Source: VRUE01 sp963788975 (GTDB lineage: Bacteria; Actinomycetota; Thermoleophilia; Solirubrobacterales; 70-9). From it: 64,000 nt of DNA. Of this stretch, positions 35,920-43,935 are shown in pieces (position 1 is the stretch's first letter; each line of letters starts with the position of its first letter). Location: NCBI GenBank assembly GCA_963788975.1, contig CAWBIJ010000004.1, positions 248,001 through 312,000 of the forward strand, read 5' to 3'. Both the position numbers and the translations under genes were made by a program. The notes below the pieces were generated by a model. It did not search any database. It was not told where the DNA came from and saw only the letters and a program-made list of their open reading frames with translations.

Positions 35920-35940
35920 CGATCGCCGGAGCGCGGGTAG
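35913..35940 (+). promoter_or_regulatory. SigB-like promoter ahead of the proline-rich gene
   Basis: gcttttc (35913-35919) and gggtag (35935-35940), separated by about 15 bases, resemble the actinobacterial SigB-family promoter (GTTT, 14-16 bases, GGGTA). The ATG at 35974 lies 34 bases downstream. A second such promoter precedes the next gene. Identified by eye. Confidence 0.4.
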
Positions 35941-35973
35941 AGCCCAGGAACCGCCGACGCGACAGGAGGGACA

Positions 35974-36174
35974 ATGAACGAGCCAGTGAGGCTGGAGATC
36001 AGCGCCGAGACGCCGGATCCTGGCCCTCCCGACCCAAGGCCCGACCCCGGGCCGCCAGATCCGCCCCGGCCCGACCCCCGCCCGCCGGAGCCGTCTCCCC
36101 CACTCGACCCGCCCGAGCCCCTCCCACCCGAACCGGAGATTCGAGTCGCTGCGACGACGCGCGCCGGCGCCTGA
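35974..36174 (+). CDS. Small proline/aspartate-rich protein (66 aa)
   Basis: The product starts MNEPVRLEISAETPDPGPPD and then consists largely of Pro, Asp, Glu and Arg in PDPGPPDPRP-like repeats. A near-perfect ribosome site (aggagg) lies 4 bases ahead of the ATG. Such composition means no globular fold; a stress-related, wall-binding or scaffolding role is a guess. The next gene also starts MNEPV and also has a SigB-like promoter. Confidence 0.55.
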   Translation: MNEPVRLEISAETPDPGPPDPRPDPGPPDPPRPDPRPPEPSPPLDPPEPLPPEPEIRVAATTRAGA

Positions 36175-36199
36175 CGATCGCTCCTTCCGGGAAGTCACG

Positions 36200-36223
36200 G
36201 TTGATTGACGCACTGGCGGGTAT
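36200..36223 (+). promoter_or_regulatory. SigB-like promoter ahead of the DUF4383 gene
   Basis: gttgat (36200-36205) and gggtat (36218-36223), 12 bases apart, match the general GTTT-N12-16-GGGTAT pattern of actinobacterial SigB-type stress promoters, the second block perfectly. The ATG is 38 bases downstream with a long purine-rich ribosome site (agaaggaggaggag). Confidence 0.45.
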
Positions 36224-36260
36224 TCGCAGTACGTCAGCGCTGTAACAGAAGGAGGAGGAG

Positions 36261-36683
36261 ATGAACGAACCTGTCACCCCCGCCAGCCTCTACGCAGTCT
36301 TGATCGGAGCGACGCTGGCGATCGCTGGCGTCATCGGATTCTTCTACAGCTCCTCGTTCGGGAGCCCGGGCTCGGTGGACGCCGTCCTCGGCGTGCTCGA
36401 CGTGAATGCCTGGCACAACCTGGTGCACCTGCTCAGCGGCGTGCTGGGAGTGCTCGCCTTCCTCTCAGGCCCTCGCGCGGCGCGCACCTACGCCATCGCG
36501 TTCGGCGCCGTCTACATCGTGGTGGCGATTTGGGGATTCATCATCGGCGGCGGCGAGTCGATCCTCGGCTTCATTCCCGTCAACGACGAGGACAACGTCC
36601 TCCACGCCGTGCTTGGCGTACTCGGCATCGGGGCCGGTCTCGCCAGTCCCGAGGAAGAAGCAAGGGCGACGCGCCCTGCCTGA
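36261..36683 (+). CDS. DUF4383-family small membrane protein
   Basis: A 140-residue protein with four hydrophobic helices: PASLYAVLIGATLAIAGVIG, then NAWHNLVHLLSGVLGVLAF, YAIAFGAVYIVVAIWGFIIG and LHAVLGVLGIGAGLAS. The NLVHLLSG and VLHAVLGV segments fit DUF4383, often found near stress genes in actinobacteria. It starts MNEPVTPAS, like the preceding small gene. Its stop codon overlaps the next gene's start as ATGA. Confidence 0.85.
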   Translation: MNEPVTPASLYAVLIGATLAIAGVIGFFYSSSFGSPGSVDAVLGVLDVNAWHNLVHLLSGVLGVLAFLSGPRAARTYAIAFGAVYIVVAIWGFIIGGGESILGFIPVNDEDNVLHAVLGVLGIGAGLASPEEEARATRPA

Positions 36684-37129
36684 TGACCGGAAAAGCCGAC
36701 TTCACGGAGCAGGAGTGGGAGACGGTGCTGGAGGGGGCGACGAGTGCCGGCTTGATCGTTTCGACAGCGCAACGGGGCGGCTCCTTCCGCGAGTCCTTTG
36801 CGCTGGCGAAGGCCTTCACCGAGGCGCGAACCGCCGCCGGGGCCTCCGGCCTCGTCGACGCGATCGCCCAATCCAAGCCGAAGGTCGACCGGGGGCGCCA
36901 TGGCTCGGCTGAGGAGATGAAAGAGCACCATCTGGGCATCATCCGGCAAGCCGTCTCGCTGCTCGAAGCCAAGGCGTCTCCCGAGGAAGTCGAGGACTAC
37001 AGGCGCTTCACGCTCAGCCTCGCGGAGCGGGTCGCGGGCGCCAAGGAGGAGGGCGACCAGCCGGTCAGCGATGCTGAGCGGGCGGCAATCGATGAGATCT
37101 CCGCGGCGCTCGGTGAAGCTTCCGGCTAG
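36683..37129 (+). CDS. Hypothetical helical protein (148 aa)
   Basis: The protein starts MTGKADFTEQEWETVLEGAT, then SAGLIVSTAQRGGSFRESFA and KAFTEARTAAGASGLVDAIA, with a C-terminal helix EEVEDYRRFTLSLAERVAGA. No membrane helix or catalytic motif is evident. Proteins with the FTExEWxxL...GGxxRESFA pattern exist across actinobacteria without known function. The ATGA overlap with the DUF4383 gene implies the two act together. Confidence 0.75.
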   Translation: MTGKADFTEQEWETVLEGATSAGLIVSTAQRGGSFRESFALAKAFTEARTAAGASGLVDAIAQSKPKVDRGRHGSAEEMKEHHLGIIRQAVSLLEAKASPEEVEDYRRFTLSLAERVAGAKEEGDQPVSDAERAAIDEISAALGEASG

Positions 37130-37144
37130 GCCCAGATCGCGATC

Positions 37145-38452
37145 ATGATCGCCAGAGGGGCCCGGTTGAAGGACCGCTATCGACTCGAACGGCTTCTCGG
37201 GCGCGGCGGCATGGCGTCGGTCTGGCTGGCGAGCGATGAGGTTCTCGAGCGGCCGGTCGCGATCAAGGTGCTCTCGGACACGATCGCCTCCGACCCCGAG
37301 TTCCTGGCGCGGTTCCGCCGCGAGGCGCAACTCGCGGCCAGCCTGTCTCACCCGAACCTAATCGGCGTCTACGACTACGCGGAAGGAGAGGAACGGCCTT
37401 ACCTCGTTATGGAGTACGTCTCGGGGGCGACCCTCACTGAGCGAATGTCGCGGGGCGCCGCGATCGACTGCGAGCGGCTCGCGCGCGAGCTCTTCGGCGC
37501 CCTCGCCCACATTCACGCAGCAGGGATCGTGCACCGGGACGTCAAGCCCCAGAACGTCCTGATCGACCCGGAAGGCGACACCAAGCTGATCGACTTCGGG
37601 ATCGCGCTGCCCAAGGACGCGACATCGTTGACCCACACCGGGCACCTGCTCGGCACCGCCCGCTACATCGCCCCAGAGGTGATGGGCGGCGAGCCCGCGA
37701 CTGAGCGGTCTGACCTCTACTCGTGCGGGATCCTGCTGCGCGACTGCGTCGGCGACGACGCCCGGGGGCGTCTCGCCCTCCTAGCTGATCGCCTCTCAGC
37801 GGTGGATCCGGGCGACCGGCCGCCCTCGGCCGCAGCGGCGGTGGCTCAACTCGGCTTGAAGACCTCCGCGCCGGAGCGGCCGACTGAGCCGTTCGTCGCC
37901 CCACCGCAACCGACCGAGCCGCTCGGGCCAGTGCTCCACACCCGCCGGCGTCCCCGGCCTCGAGCCCCGCGCCCGGCTTGGGCAAGAGTTGCCGCCCTCA
38001 CCGGGATCGTTGCCGGGCTCGTCGCCGCGATCCTGCTCATCGCCGATGGGCCATCGGGGGATGACGGCGGGAAAGTTGACCGGAGCGCGGCCGCAAGCAG
38101 CGGTAGCGGGAGTGGCGAGACGACGAACCGCGAGGAGACTGTGGCGACTCCGCCGACGCCGGAAGGGAACGATCCCGCCCTGGGGGGCTCCCTCAACCAG
38201 GAAGGCTTCGAACTGATCCAGGCGGGACGACATGAAGAAGCGGTCCCGGTCCTGGAAGAAGCGGTTCGCGCCTTTCCAGTGGACACCGACGATTTGAACT
38301 ACGCCTACGCCCTGTTCAACCTAGGCAACGCGCTGCGCCTCAGCGGGCGCCCAGAGGAGGCTGTCCCGGTGCTCGAACGCCGGCTGGAGATCCCGAACCA
38401 AACCGATGTCGTCAGCCGCGAGCTGGCTGTAGCTCGTAGCGCAGCCGGCTGA
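37145..38452 (+). CDS. Membrane serine/threonine protein kinase with TPR tail
   Basis: A 435-residue Hanks-type kinase. Glycine loop LLGRGGMASVWLA (17-29), ATP-binding Lys41 in VAIKVL, catalytic loop HRDVKPQN (130-137), DFG at 150-152 and activation segment GHLLGTARYIAPEVMGG. A Pro-rich linker leads to a single membrane helix (281-301). The extracellular part has a Ser/Gly linker, then a TPR-like repeat (residues 345-430: GFELIQAGRHEEAVPVLEEA). No PASTA domain, so the sensor is different from PknB. ATG 37145; an ATG also occurs at 37151. Confidence 0.93.
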   Translation: MIARGARLKDRYRLERLLGRGGMASVWLASDEVLERPVAIKVLSDTIASDPEFLARFRREAQLAASLSHPNLIGVYDYAEGEERPYLVMEYVSGATLTERMSRGAAIDCERLARELFGALAHIHAAGIVHRDVKPQNVLIDPEGDTKLIDFGIALPKDATSLTHTGHLLGTARYIAPEVMGGEPATERSDLYSCGILLRDCVGDDARGRLALLADRLSAVDPGDRPPSAAAAVAQLGLKTSAPERPTEPFVAPPQPTEPLGPVLHTRRRPRPRAPRPAWARVAALTGIVAGLVAAILLIADGPSGDDGGKVDRSAAASSGSGSGETTNREETVATPPTPEGNDPALGGSLNQEGFELIQAGRHEEAVPVLEEAVRAFPVDTDDLNYAYALFNLGNALRLSGRPEEAVPVLERRLEIPNQTDVVSRELAVARSAAG

Positions 38453-38462
38453 TAGCCCACCC

Positions 38463-38927
38463 TCAATGCCCGGCGACGTGCAGCTTGAGCGCGTGGATCT
38501 GGCTTTGGCCGTAGGAGCCGGTCTGGACTGGGCCGGCGGCGCTGACCAGGTCTCCCGGGCCGGGCAGCGGATCGGGCCGCAGGCCCTTGCGGACGTCGAT
38601 CGCGGTCAGACCGGGAAGGGTGATCCCCTGCGGGTCGACGATGACGAAGTGCGCGTCGCCGTCACCATCGGGATCAACCCGCTCCACATAGGCGATCCGC
38701 CCTTCGGCGGTGCGGCAGCTGGGCAGGTCGGGTGGACAACGCGCGGGGGTGACGGTGTCGGCATCTGGCCCCCTCTGCCCGGGAGATGATTGCTCGATTA
38801 GGGGCGGCGTCCCAGAGTCCGACGTGTCGTTCTCGCCCCCGCAGCCGGCGATGGCGGTGAGCGCCACCACGCCTACCAAAGCGAATGCCTTTCCTCTAGC
38901 CAAACTCGATGACGCTGCGGATTCCAT
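38463..38927 (-). CDS. Putative lipoprotein
   Basis: A 154-residue exported protein with a lipobox: FALVGVVALTAIAGCGGEND, where Cys29 would be lipidated. Its mature part is hydrophilic, followed by a domain around TAEGRIAYVERVDPDGDGDA and FVIVDPQGITLPGLTAIDVR with a beta-rich pattern. The ATG at 38927 lies inside the last codons of the alcohol dehydrogenase gene (32-base overlap). Function unknown. Confidence 0.7.
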   Translation of the reverse strand: MESAASSSLARGKAFALVGVVALTAIAGCGGENDTSDSGTPPLIEQSSPGQRGPDADTVTPARCPPDLPSCRTAEGRIAYVERVDPDGDGDAHFVIVDPQGITLPGLTAIDVRKGLRPDPLPGPGDLVSAAGPVQTGSYGQSQIHALKLHVAGH

Positions 38928-40002
38928 CCTGGGCCTCCATCAGCTCGAAGCCCCGGTTGACCTCGTCGAGGGCGAGGCGGTGGGAGATGAAGGGCTCGAC
39001 GTCGATCTCGCCAGCCAGGCAGCGATCGATCAGTCGCGGCACCTGGTCGCGCCCCTTGACGCCGCCGAATGAGGAACCGGCGACGCGACGGCCGGTGATC
39101 AGGAGACGGGGGACCACGTCGAGCGTCTCCCCCTTGCCGGCAACCCCGGCGATCGTGCACAGCCCCCATCCCATGCGCGCGGCTTCGACCGCCTGGCGCA
39201 TCACGGCGACGTTGCCGGTCGCCTCGAAGGTGTAGTCGGCGCCGAAGCCGCCGGTCATCTCGAGGACCTGCTCGACCGCGCCCTCGCCGCCTTCGAGCAC
39301 GTCCGTAGCGCCCTGGCCGCGAGCCAGCTCGAGCCGCTCCGGGGAGAGGTCGACGCAGACGATGCGCTCGGCGCCCTGCAACCGACAGCCGGCGACCGCC
39401 CCCAGCCCGACCATGCCGGCGCCGAAGACGACGCAGGTGCTGCCGGACTGCACCGCCGCCGTATTGATCGCCGCCCCGAGGCCAGTCGAGAGGCCGCAGG
39501 CGAAGAGGCAGGCATGCTCGAACGGCGCCTCGGGGTTGATCTTGGCCAACGCGATCTCCGGCATGACTGTGTACTCGGCGAAGGTCGAGCAGCCCATGAA
39601 ATGACGGATCCTGTCCCCCTCGCGCGAGATGCGGGTGGTGCCGTCAGGGAGGAAGCCCTTGTTCTGCTGCTCGCGGATCGCCAGGCAGAGGTTGGTCCGC
39701 GGGTCGAGACAGTGAACGCACTCGCCGCACTGAGGTGAGAAGAGGGTGACTACATGGTCGCCCGGCGCAAGGGAGGTGACGTCCGGTCCTATCCGCTCGA
39801 CCACACCGGCGCCCTCGTGGCCGAGCACCGTTGGCGCATAGCCCGAGGGGTCAGCGCCGGAAGCTGTGTAGAGGTCGGTGTGGCAGACACCGCAGGCGAC
39901 GAGCCGAACCAACACCTCTCCGGTCTGCGGCTCGGCGAGTTTGACCTCCTGGACCGCGAGCGGCTCCCCGAACTCCTCGAGCACCGCCGCGCGCATCCTC
40001 AT
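38896..40002 (-). CDS. Class III alcohol dehydrogenase / S-(hydroxymethyl)glutathione dehydrogenase
   Basis: A 368-residue zinc-dependent MDR enzyme. The catalytic zinc region is ACGVCHTDLYTASGADP, the structural zinc lobe is SPQCGECVHCLDPRTNLCLA, and the NAD loop is VVFGAGMVGLGAVAG. The class III hallmark FGGVKGRDQVP is intact, which supports formaldehyde-adduct oxidation. In actinobacteria the cofactor could be mycothiol or glutathione, and the thiol is not decided by sequence. It follows the formate dehydrogenase gene by 7 bases, so formaldehyde can be oxidised to CO2 with S-formyl hydrolysis elsewhere. Confidence 0.9.
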   Translation of the reverse strand: MRMRAAVLEEFGEPLAVQEVKLAEPQTGEVLVRLVACGVCHTDLYTASGADPSGYAPTVLGHEGAGVVERIGPDVTSLAPGDHVVTLFSPQCGECVHCLDPRTNLCLAIREQQNKGFLPDGTTRISREGDRIRHFMGCSTFAEYTVMPEIALAKINPEAPFEHACLFACGLSTGLGAAINTAAVQSGSTCVVFGAGMVGLGAVAGCRLQGAERIVCVDLSPERLELARGQGATDVLEGGEGAVEQVLEMTGGFGADYTFEATGNVAVMRQAVEAARMGWGLCTIAGVAGKGETLDVVPRLLITGRRVAGSSFGGVKGRDQVPRLIDRCLAGEIDVEPFISHRLALDEVNRGFELMEAQDGIRSVIEFG

Positions 40003-40009
40003 CTGACCA

Positions 40010-41212
40010 TCAACCACTCTTGAAGCGGGCAGCCTCCTCGGAGCCGCCCGTGGCATCGCCCTCGCTGTAGGAGTGCGCTCCGGCGCCGGCGAGGGTGCCG
40101 CCGTCGACGATCAAGTACTCCTCGCGGATCGGGCGCCCGTCGAGCCAGCACTCGAGGATCTCGCGGGTCCCAGCCGCGTAGCGGGCCTGGGCGGAGAGGC
40201 TTGTGCCGGAGGTATGGGGCGTCATGCCGTGGTGGGGCATCGAACGCCACGGGTGGTCCCTCGGCGCCGGTTGGGGGAACCAGACGTCGCCGGCGTAGCC
40301 CGCCAGCTGGCCGCTCTCGCACGCCCGCGCGACCGCATCGCGGTCGCAGATCTTGCCCCGGGCGGTGTTGATCAAGTACGAGCCCCGCTTCATCCTCGCC
40401 AGCATCTCCGCGTCGAACATGTTCTCGGTCTCGGGGTGCAGCGGCGCGTTGATCGTCACCACGTCGCACACCTCCACCATCGACTCGGCGTCGGGGTGGA
40501 AGGTGACTCCCAGCTCCCGCTCGACCTCCTCCGGCAGGCGGTGCCGGTCGGTGTAGTGCAGGCCAACCTCGAACGGCTTCAGCCGGCGCAGGATGGCAGA
40601 GCCGATGCGGCCGGCGGCGACCGTGCCCACCTGCATCCCCTCCAGGTCGTAGGAACGCGAGACGCAGTCGGCGATGTTCCAGCCGCCGTCGACCACCACC
40701 TCATACGAGGGAATGTAGTTGCGGACCAGCGCCAGGATCATCATCACCACGTGCTCGGCGACGCTGATGCTGTTCGAGTAGGTCACCTCGGCGACCGTCA
40801 GGCCGTGCTCGATCGCCGCCTGCAGGTCGACGTGGTCGGAGCCGATCCCGGCCGTCAGCGCCAGTTTCAGCTTCGGCGCCTTGGCGATTCGCTCAGCCGT
40901 CAGGTAGGCAGGCCAGAAAGGCTGAGAGATGACGACCTCGGCCTCGGGCAACTCGCGCTCGAAGACCGAGTCCGCGCCGTCCTTGTCGGAGGTGACGACC
41001 AGCCGGTGCCCCCGCTGCTCGAGGAACTCGCGCAGCCCCAGCTCGCCCGAGACGCTGCCGACCAGCTCGCCGGGGGTGAACCCGAGCGCTCCCGGCGTCG
41101 GCGCGCTCTGCCCGTCAGGGTAGCCCTCGATCCTCGGCACCTCATCGCGCGCGTAGGACGGCGGGTAACCGTCAACCGGATCGTCGTAGAGCACGCAGAG
41201 AACGGTCGCCAT
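40010..41212 (-). CDS. fdh: NAD-dependent formate dehydrogenase
   Basis: A 400-residue D-2-hydroxyacid dehydrogenase-family enzyme oxidising formate to CO2 with NAD+. The N-terminal formate-binding region has ISQPFWPAYLTAERIAKAPK and LALTAGIGSDHVDL; the NAD-fold carries QVGTVAAGRIGSAILRRLKP, and the active-site His is in PHHGMTPHTSGTSLSAQAR. The match to plant and bacterial FDH is strong (TYSNSISVAEHVVMMILALV). ATG 41212. The SDR gene upstream ends 2 bases before and the alcohol dehydrogenase follows, so the three form one transcript. Confidence 0.95.
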   Translation of the reverse strand: MATVLCVLYDDPVDGYPPSYARDEVPRIEGYPDGQSAPTPGALGFTPGELVGSVSGELGLREFLEQRGHRLVVTSDKDGADSVFERELPEAEVVISQPFWPAYLTAERIAKAPKLKLALTAGIGSDHVDLQAAIEHGLTVAEVTYSNSISVAEHVVMMILALVRNYIPSYEVVVDGGWNIADCVSRSYDLEGMQVGTVAAGRIGSAILRRLKPFEVGLHYTDRHRLPEEVERELGVTFHPDAESMVEVCDVVTINAPLHPETENMFDAEMLARMKRGSYLINTARGKICDRDAVARACESGQLAGYAGDVWFPQPAPRDHPWRSMPHHGMTPHTSGTSLSAQARYAAGTREILECWLDGRPIREEYLIVDGGTLAGAGAHSYSEGDATGGSEEAARFKSG

Positions 41213-41214
41213 GG

Positions 41215-42246
41215 CTAGACCACTTTCTCACTGATCAGGCTCTGGGCGCAATCGACGACCGTCTCCTCGACCGCGCGCGGCGACCAGCCGAGCAGCGTCC
41301 GGGCCTTCTCGCTCGACATCTCGACCTTCCTGCCGAGCTGGGGAACGATAGAGCGGATGCTGGGGTCGAAGATCGCCATCCCGCGCACGAGCAGGTCGGG
41401 GACGCTCCGCTTCGGCACCTTCGCCGCACCTGGTCCGAGACGGTCGCGCAGCACCGTGGCGACCTCCGACATCCACCAGAACTCGTTTACCGCGATGAAG
41501 CGCTCGCCGCCGGCCTCGGCGACCGTCATCGCCCTGATCTGCATGTCGGCGACGTCGCGAACGTCGACGATGCTGTACCCAAGCCGCGGCGTCCCCGGCA
41601 TTCCCTTCAGCAGCCGCTCGATCAGTTCGAGGGAGAAAGAGCGGTCGTCGCTCAGCACCGGGCCGAGGATCGCGCCGGGGTTGACGACTGCCAGCTTCTC
41701 GGCCGCTCCCTGCTCTCGGGCGAAGTCCCAGGCCGCGCGCTCGGCGATCGTCTTCGACCGGGTGTAGGGCGTCAGCTTGGGGTTGTCCGCGTCGGTCCAG
41801 CTCTCCTCGGTGAGCGGCACGGACGAGCGGCTGGTGCTGCCGCCGACGGCAGCCACCGAGGAGGTGACGACGACGCGCTCGACCCCGGCCTCGAGTGCCG
41901 CGCGCAGCACCCGCAGCGTCCCTTCCCGCGCCGGCACGATCAGCTCGTCGGGGTCTTTCGGCTGCACCGGCGGGAACGGTGAGGCGACGTGCATGACGTA
42001 GTCACAGCCGTCGACGGCCTGCTCCCAGCCGTCGTCGCTGGACAGGTCCGCCGGCAGCACAGTGAGGCGGTCGCCGGCATCGACCTCCGACTCGGCCCTG
42101 GTCCGGACCTCCGCCTCCCGCGAGATGTCTCGAACAGTCGTCCGCACCCGGTAGCCGCGCCGCAGCAGTTCCACCAGGCACCAACCACCGAGATAGCCCG
42201 AACCGCCAGTGACGAGGACGGTCTTCCCCTCTGCGGAATCAGTCAC
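41215..42246 (-). CDS. NAD(P)-dependent extended SDR (dihydroflavonol reductase-like)
   Basis: A 343-residue extended short-chain dehydrogenase: GKTVLVTGGSGYLGGWCL is the nucleotide loop (GxxGxxG), VVTSSVAAVGG holds the catalytic Ser, and YTRSKTIAERAAW is the YxxxK active site. It resembles dihydroflavonol-4-reductase-like and cinnamoyl-CoA reductase-like proteins; the substrate is unknown. The GTG at 42246 is the start; open frame further upstream is antisense to the secreted-protein gene and not real. It heads the operon with fdh and the class III dehydrogenase. Confidence 0.88.
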   Translation of the reverse strand: MTDSAEGKTVLVTGGSGYLGGWCLVELLRRGYRVRTTVRDISREAEVRTRAESEVDAGDRLTVLPADLSSDDGWEQAVDGCDYVMHVASPFPPVQPKDPDELIVPAREGTLRVLRAALEAGVERVVVTSSVAAVGGSTSRSSVPLTEESWTDADNPKLTPYTRSKTIAERAAWDFAREQGAAEKLAVVNPGAILGPVLSDDRSFSLELIERLLKGMPGTPRLGYSIVDVRDVADMQIRAMTVAEAGGERFIAVNEFWWMSEVATVLRDRLGPGAAKVPKRSVPDLLVRGMAIFDPSIRSIVPQLGRKVEMSSEKARTLLGWSPRAVEETVVDCAQSLISEKVV

Positions 42247-42297
42247 GATCTGAGACCCTACGCCCTCGTTCGCAGACGACGAGGCTAAGGGGAGATC

Positions 42298-43935
42298 ATG
42301 CGCTGGTCCATTCGCATCCTGCTGACCGTCGCGGCCTGCCTGGCCGTTCCCGCCGCGGCCCAGGCGGCCACACCGTTCACCGCCGGATCCGGCGCTGGCC
42401 CGACTGTGGCCGTCGGCCCCGACGGGACCGGCCACGTCGTATGGGTGACGACCGAAAGCGACGTCAAGGTCGGCTACTGCCGGATCAGCCCCGGAGCGAG
42501 CGCCTGTAATCGCACCGAGCTGATCAGCTTCCCCGGCGCCACTGACGCCAACTCGGCTGGCAAGGCCAGGGTCTTCGTCCCCGTCGCCAACAAAGTCGTG
42601 ATCGTCGCCAGCTGCTGGAACTGCGGCGCAGGCGGCGTCACGGACAGGAACTATCGCTGGATCTCGACCGACAACGGGAGCAGCTTCCCGGCGCCGTCGG
42701 AAATCGGCAACAGCTTCCGGACCGAGGGCTTCGGCACCTGGCTCGAGGACGCCGGCATCTTCGTCGCCGCCAGCAGCTCGCGGGCGAAGGCCGCTGCGCC
42801 GGGCGGCGAAGGCGTCCAGTACGCGAGCGGGGGGATCTTCGTCTTCGGGCCCGAGGTGGTTCGCCTGCCCGGCACCAACGAGCTGGTGGCAGCGACGAAC
42901 GACCTCAACGTGGTCAAGTACGGCGTCTTCACCGGGGCGCTGCTGAACGCCCCAACGATCAACGACCCGACCAAATGGGAGGTCGACAAGACACTCGGCG
43001 GCGCCGAGGGCGACAACCGCGACACCAGCCTCACCGCCGGCCCCAACGGTGTCACCATGACCTACCTGGAGACGCAGTCGAGCCCCGACAGGATCGGCCT
43101 GCGGCGCTACGACCCCGGCTCGAACACGTTCGGCGGGGCGGCCTACGTCGACGGCGACGACCCGGTCGACGACAAAGGCCTGCAAGAGCCGGACAGCTTC
43201 CAGGACCCGGCGGGGCGGATTCATGTCACCTGGGCCTCGCTCCACGACGGCGGCCGCCTCCGCTACCGCGTCAGTGATACCGCCGGCAACAATTTCACCG
43301 CTCCCGCCAACCTGGCGGGGTCCGAGGGCTTCCATGAGCCGGAGCTCGCCGCAGGGGGCGACGGTCGTGGCTTCGCGACCTGGACCCCAGGCAGCACTGG
43401 TGCGATCCGCGTCGTGCCACTCGACCCACAGCCAGAGCCGGCCAGCCCAGCCAAACCGGCCAAACCCGACAAAACGAAACCGAAAGTCACCGGGTTCAGC
43501 ATCGGCGACGACACCCTTCGCCCGGGACAGGGAACGAGCTTCACCTTCAAAGCAAGTGAGGCCGGCCTAGCCGTCCTCACTTTCGAAAAGCAGTTCAGCG
43601 GCTTGAAAGGCAAACGCAAAGGCAAAAAAGCGTGCCTGCCGCGCAGCAAAAAACGCCTGCGCGCGCTGCGCAAAAAAGCCGGCACCCCAGCGGCCTATCG
43701 CAAACTGCTCAAAAAACTGCGCTGCCGCGCCTACAAACGGATCGGGGAGATCCGCCAGAAAGTGAAAGCCGGTCGCAACACGATCGTCTTCGACGGCCGC
43801 ATCGCGGGGCGCAAACTGACGCCCGGCCAGTACCGCGCAACGCTCGTGGTCAGCGACGAAGCCGGCAACGTCTCACGCACCGAGACGGTGAACTTCAAAG
43901 TGATCGCGCCGAAAGCGAAAAAACCGCGCCGCTAG
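42298..43935 (+). CDS. Secreted protein with Lys-rich C-terminal domain
   Basis: A 545-residue exported protein. Signal peptide IRILLTVAACLAVPAAAQA, then a long beta-propeller-like region with repeated VGPDGTGHVVW, AGPNGVTMTYL and AAGGDGRGFATWTP blocks. After a Pro/Lys linker (PAKPDKTKPKV) comes an Ig-like domain rich in Lys (FSGLKGKRKGKKACLPRSKK) that ends TPGQYRATLVVSDEAGNVSR. This tail type recurs in Solirubrobacterales secreted proteins. Function unknown. The stop codon shares CTAG with the convergent monooxygenase. Confidence 0.8.
   Translation: MRWSIRILLTVAACLAVPAAAQAATPFTAGSGAGPTVAVGPDGTGHVVWVTTESDVKVGYCRISPGASACNRTELISFPGATDANSAGKARVFVPVANKVVIVASCWNCGAGGVTDRNYRWISTDNGSSFPAPSEIGNSFRTEGFGTWLEDAGIFVAASSSRAKAAAPGGEGVQYASGGIFVFGPEVVRLPGTNELVAATNDLNVVKYGVFTGALLNAPTINDPTKWEVDKTLGGAEGDNRDTSLTAGPNGVTMTYLETQSSPDRIGLRRYDPGSNTFGGAAYVDGDDPVDDKGLQEPDSFQDPAGRIHVTWASLHDGGRLRYRVSDTAGNNFTAPANLAGSEGFHEPELAAGGDGRGFATWTPGSTGAIRVVPLDPQPEPASPAKPAKPDKTKPKVTGFSIGDDTLRPGQGTSFTFKASEAGLAVLTFEKQFSGLKGKRKGKKACLPRSKKRLRALRKKAGTPAAYRKLLKKLRCRAYKRIGEIRQKVKAGRNTIVFDGRIAGRKLTPGQYRATLVVSDEAGNVSRTETVNFKVIAPKAKKPRR

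Noticed and set aside
42298..43335. Minus-strand extension of the SDR gene through the secreted-protein gene
   Set aside because: The extra 360 codons are antisense to a gene with a clear signal peptide; the SDR fold begins at 42246.
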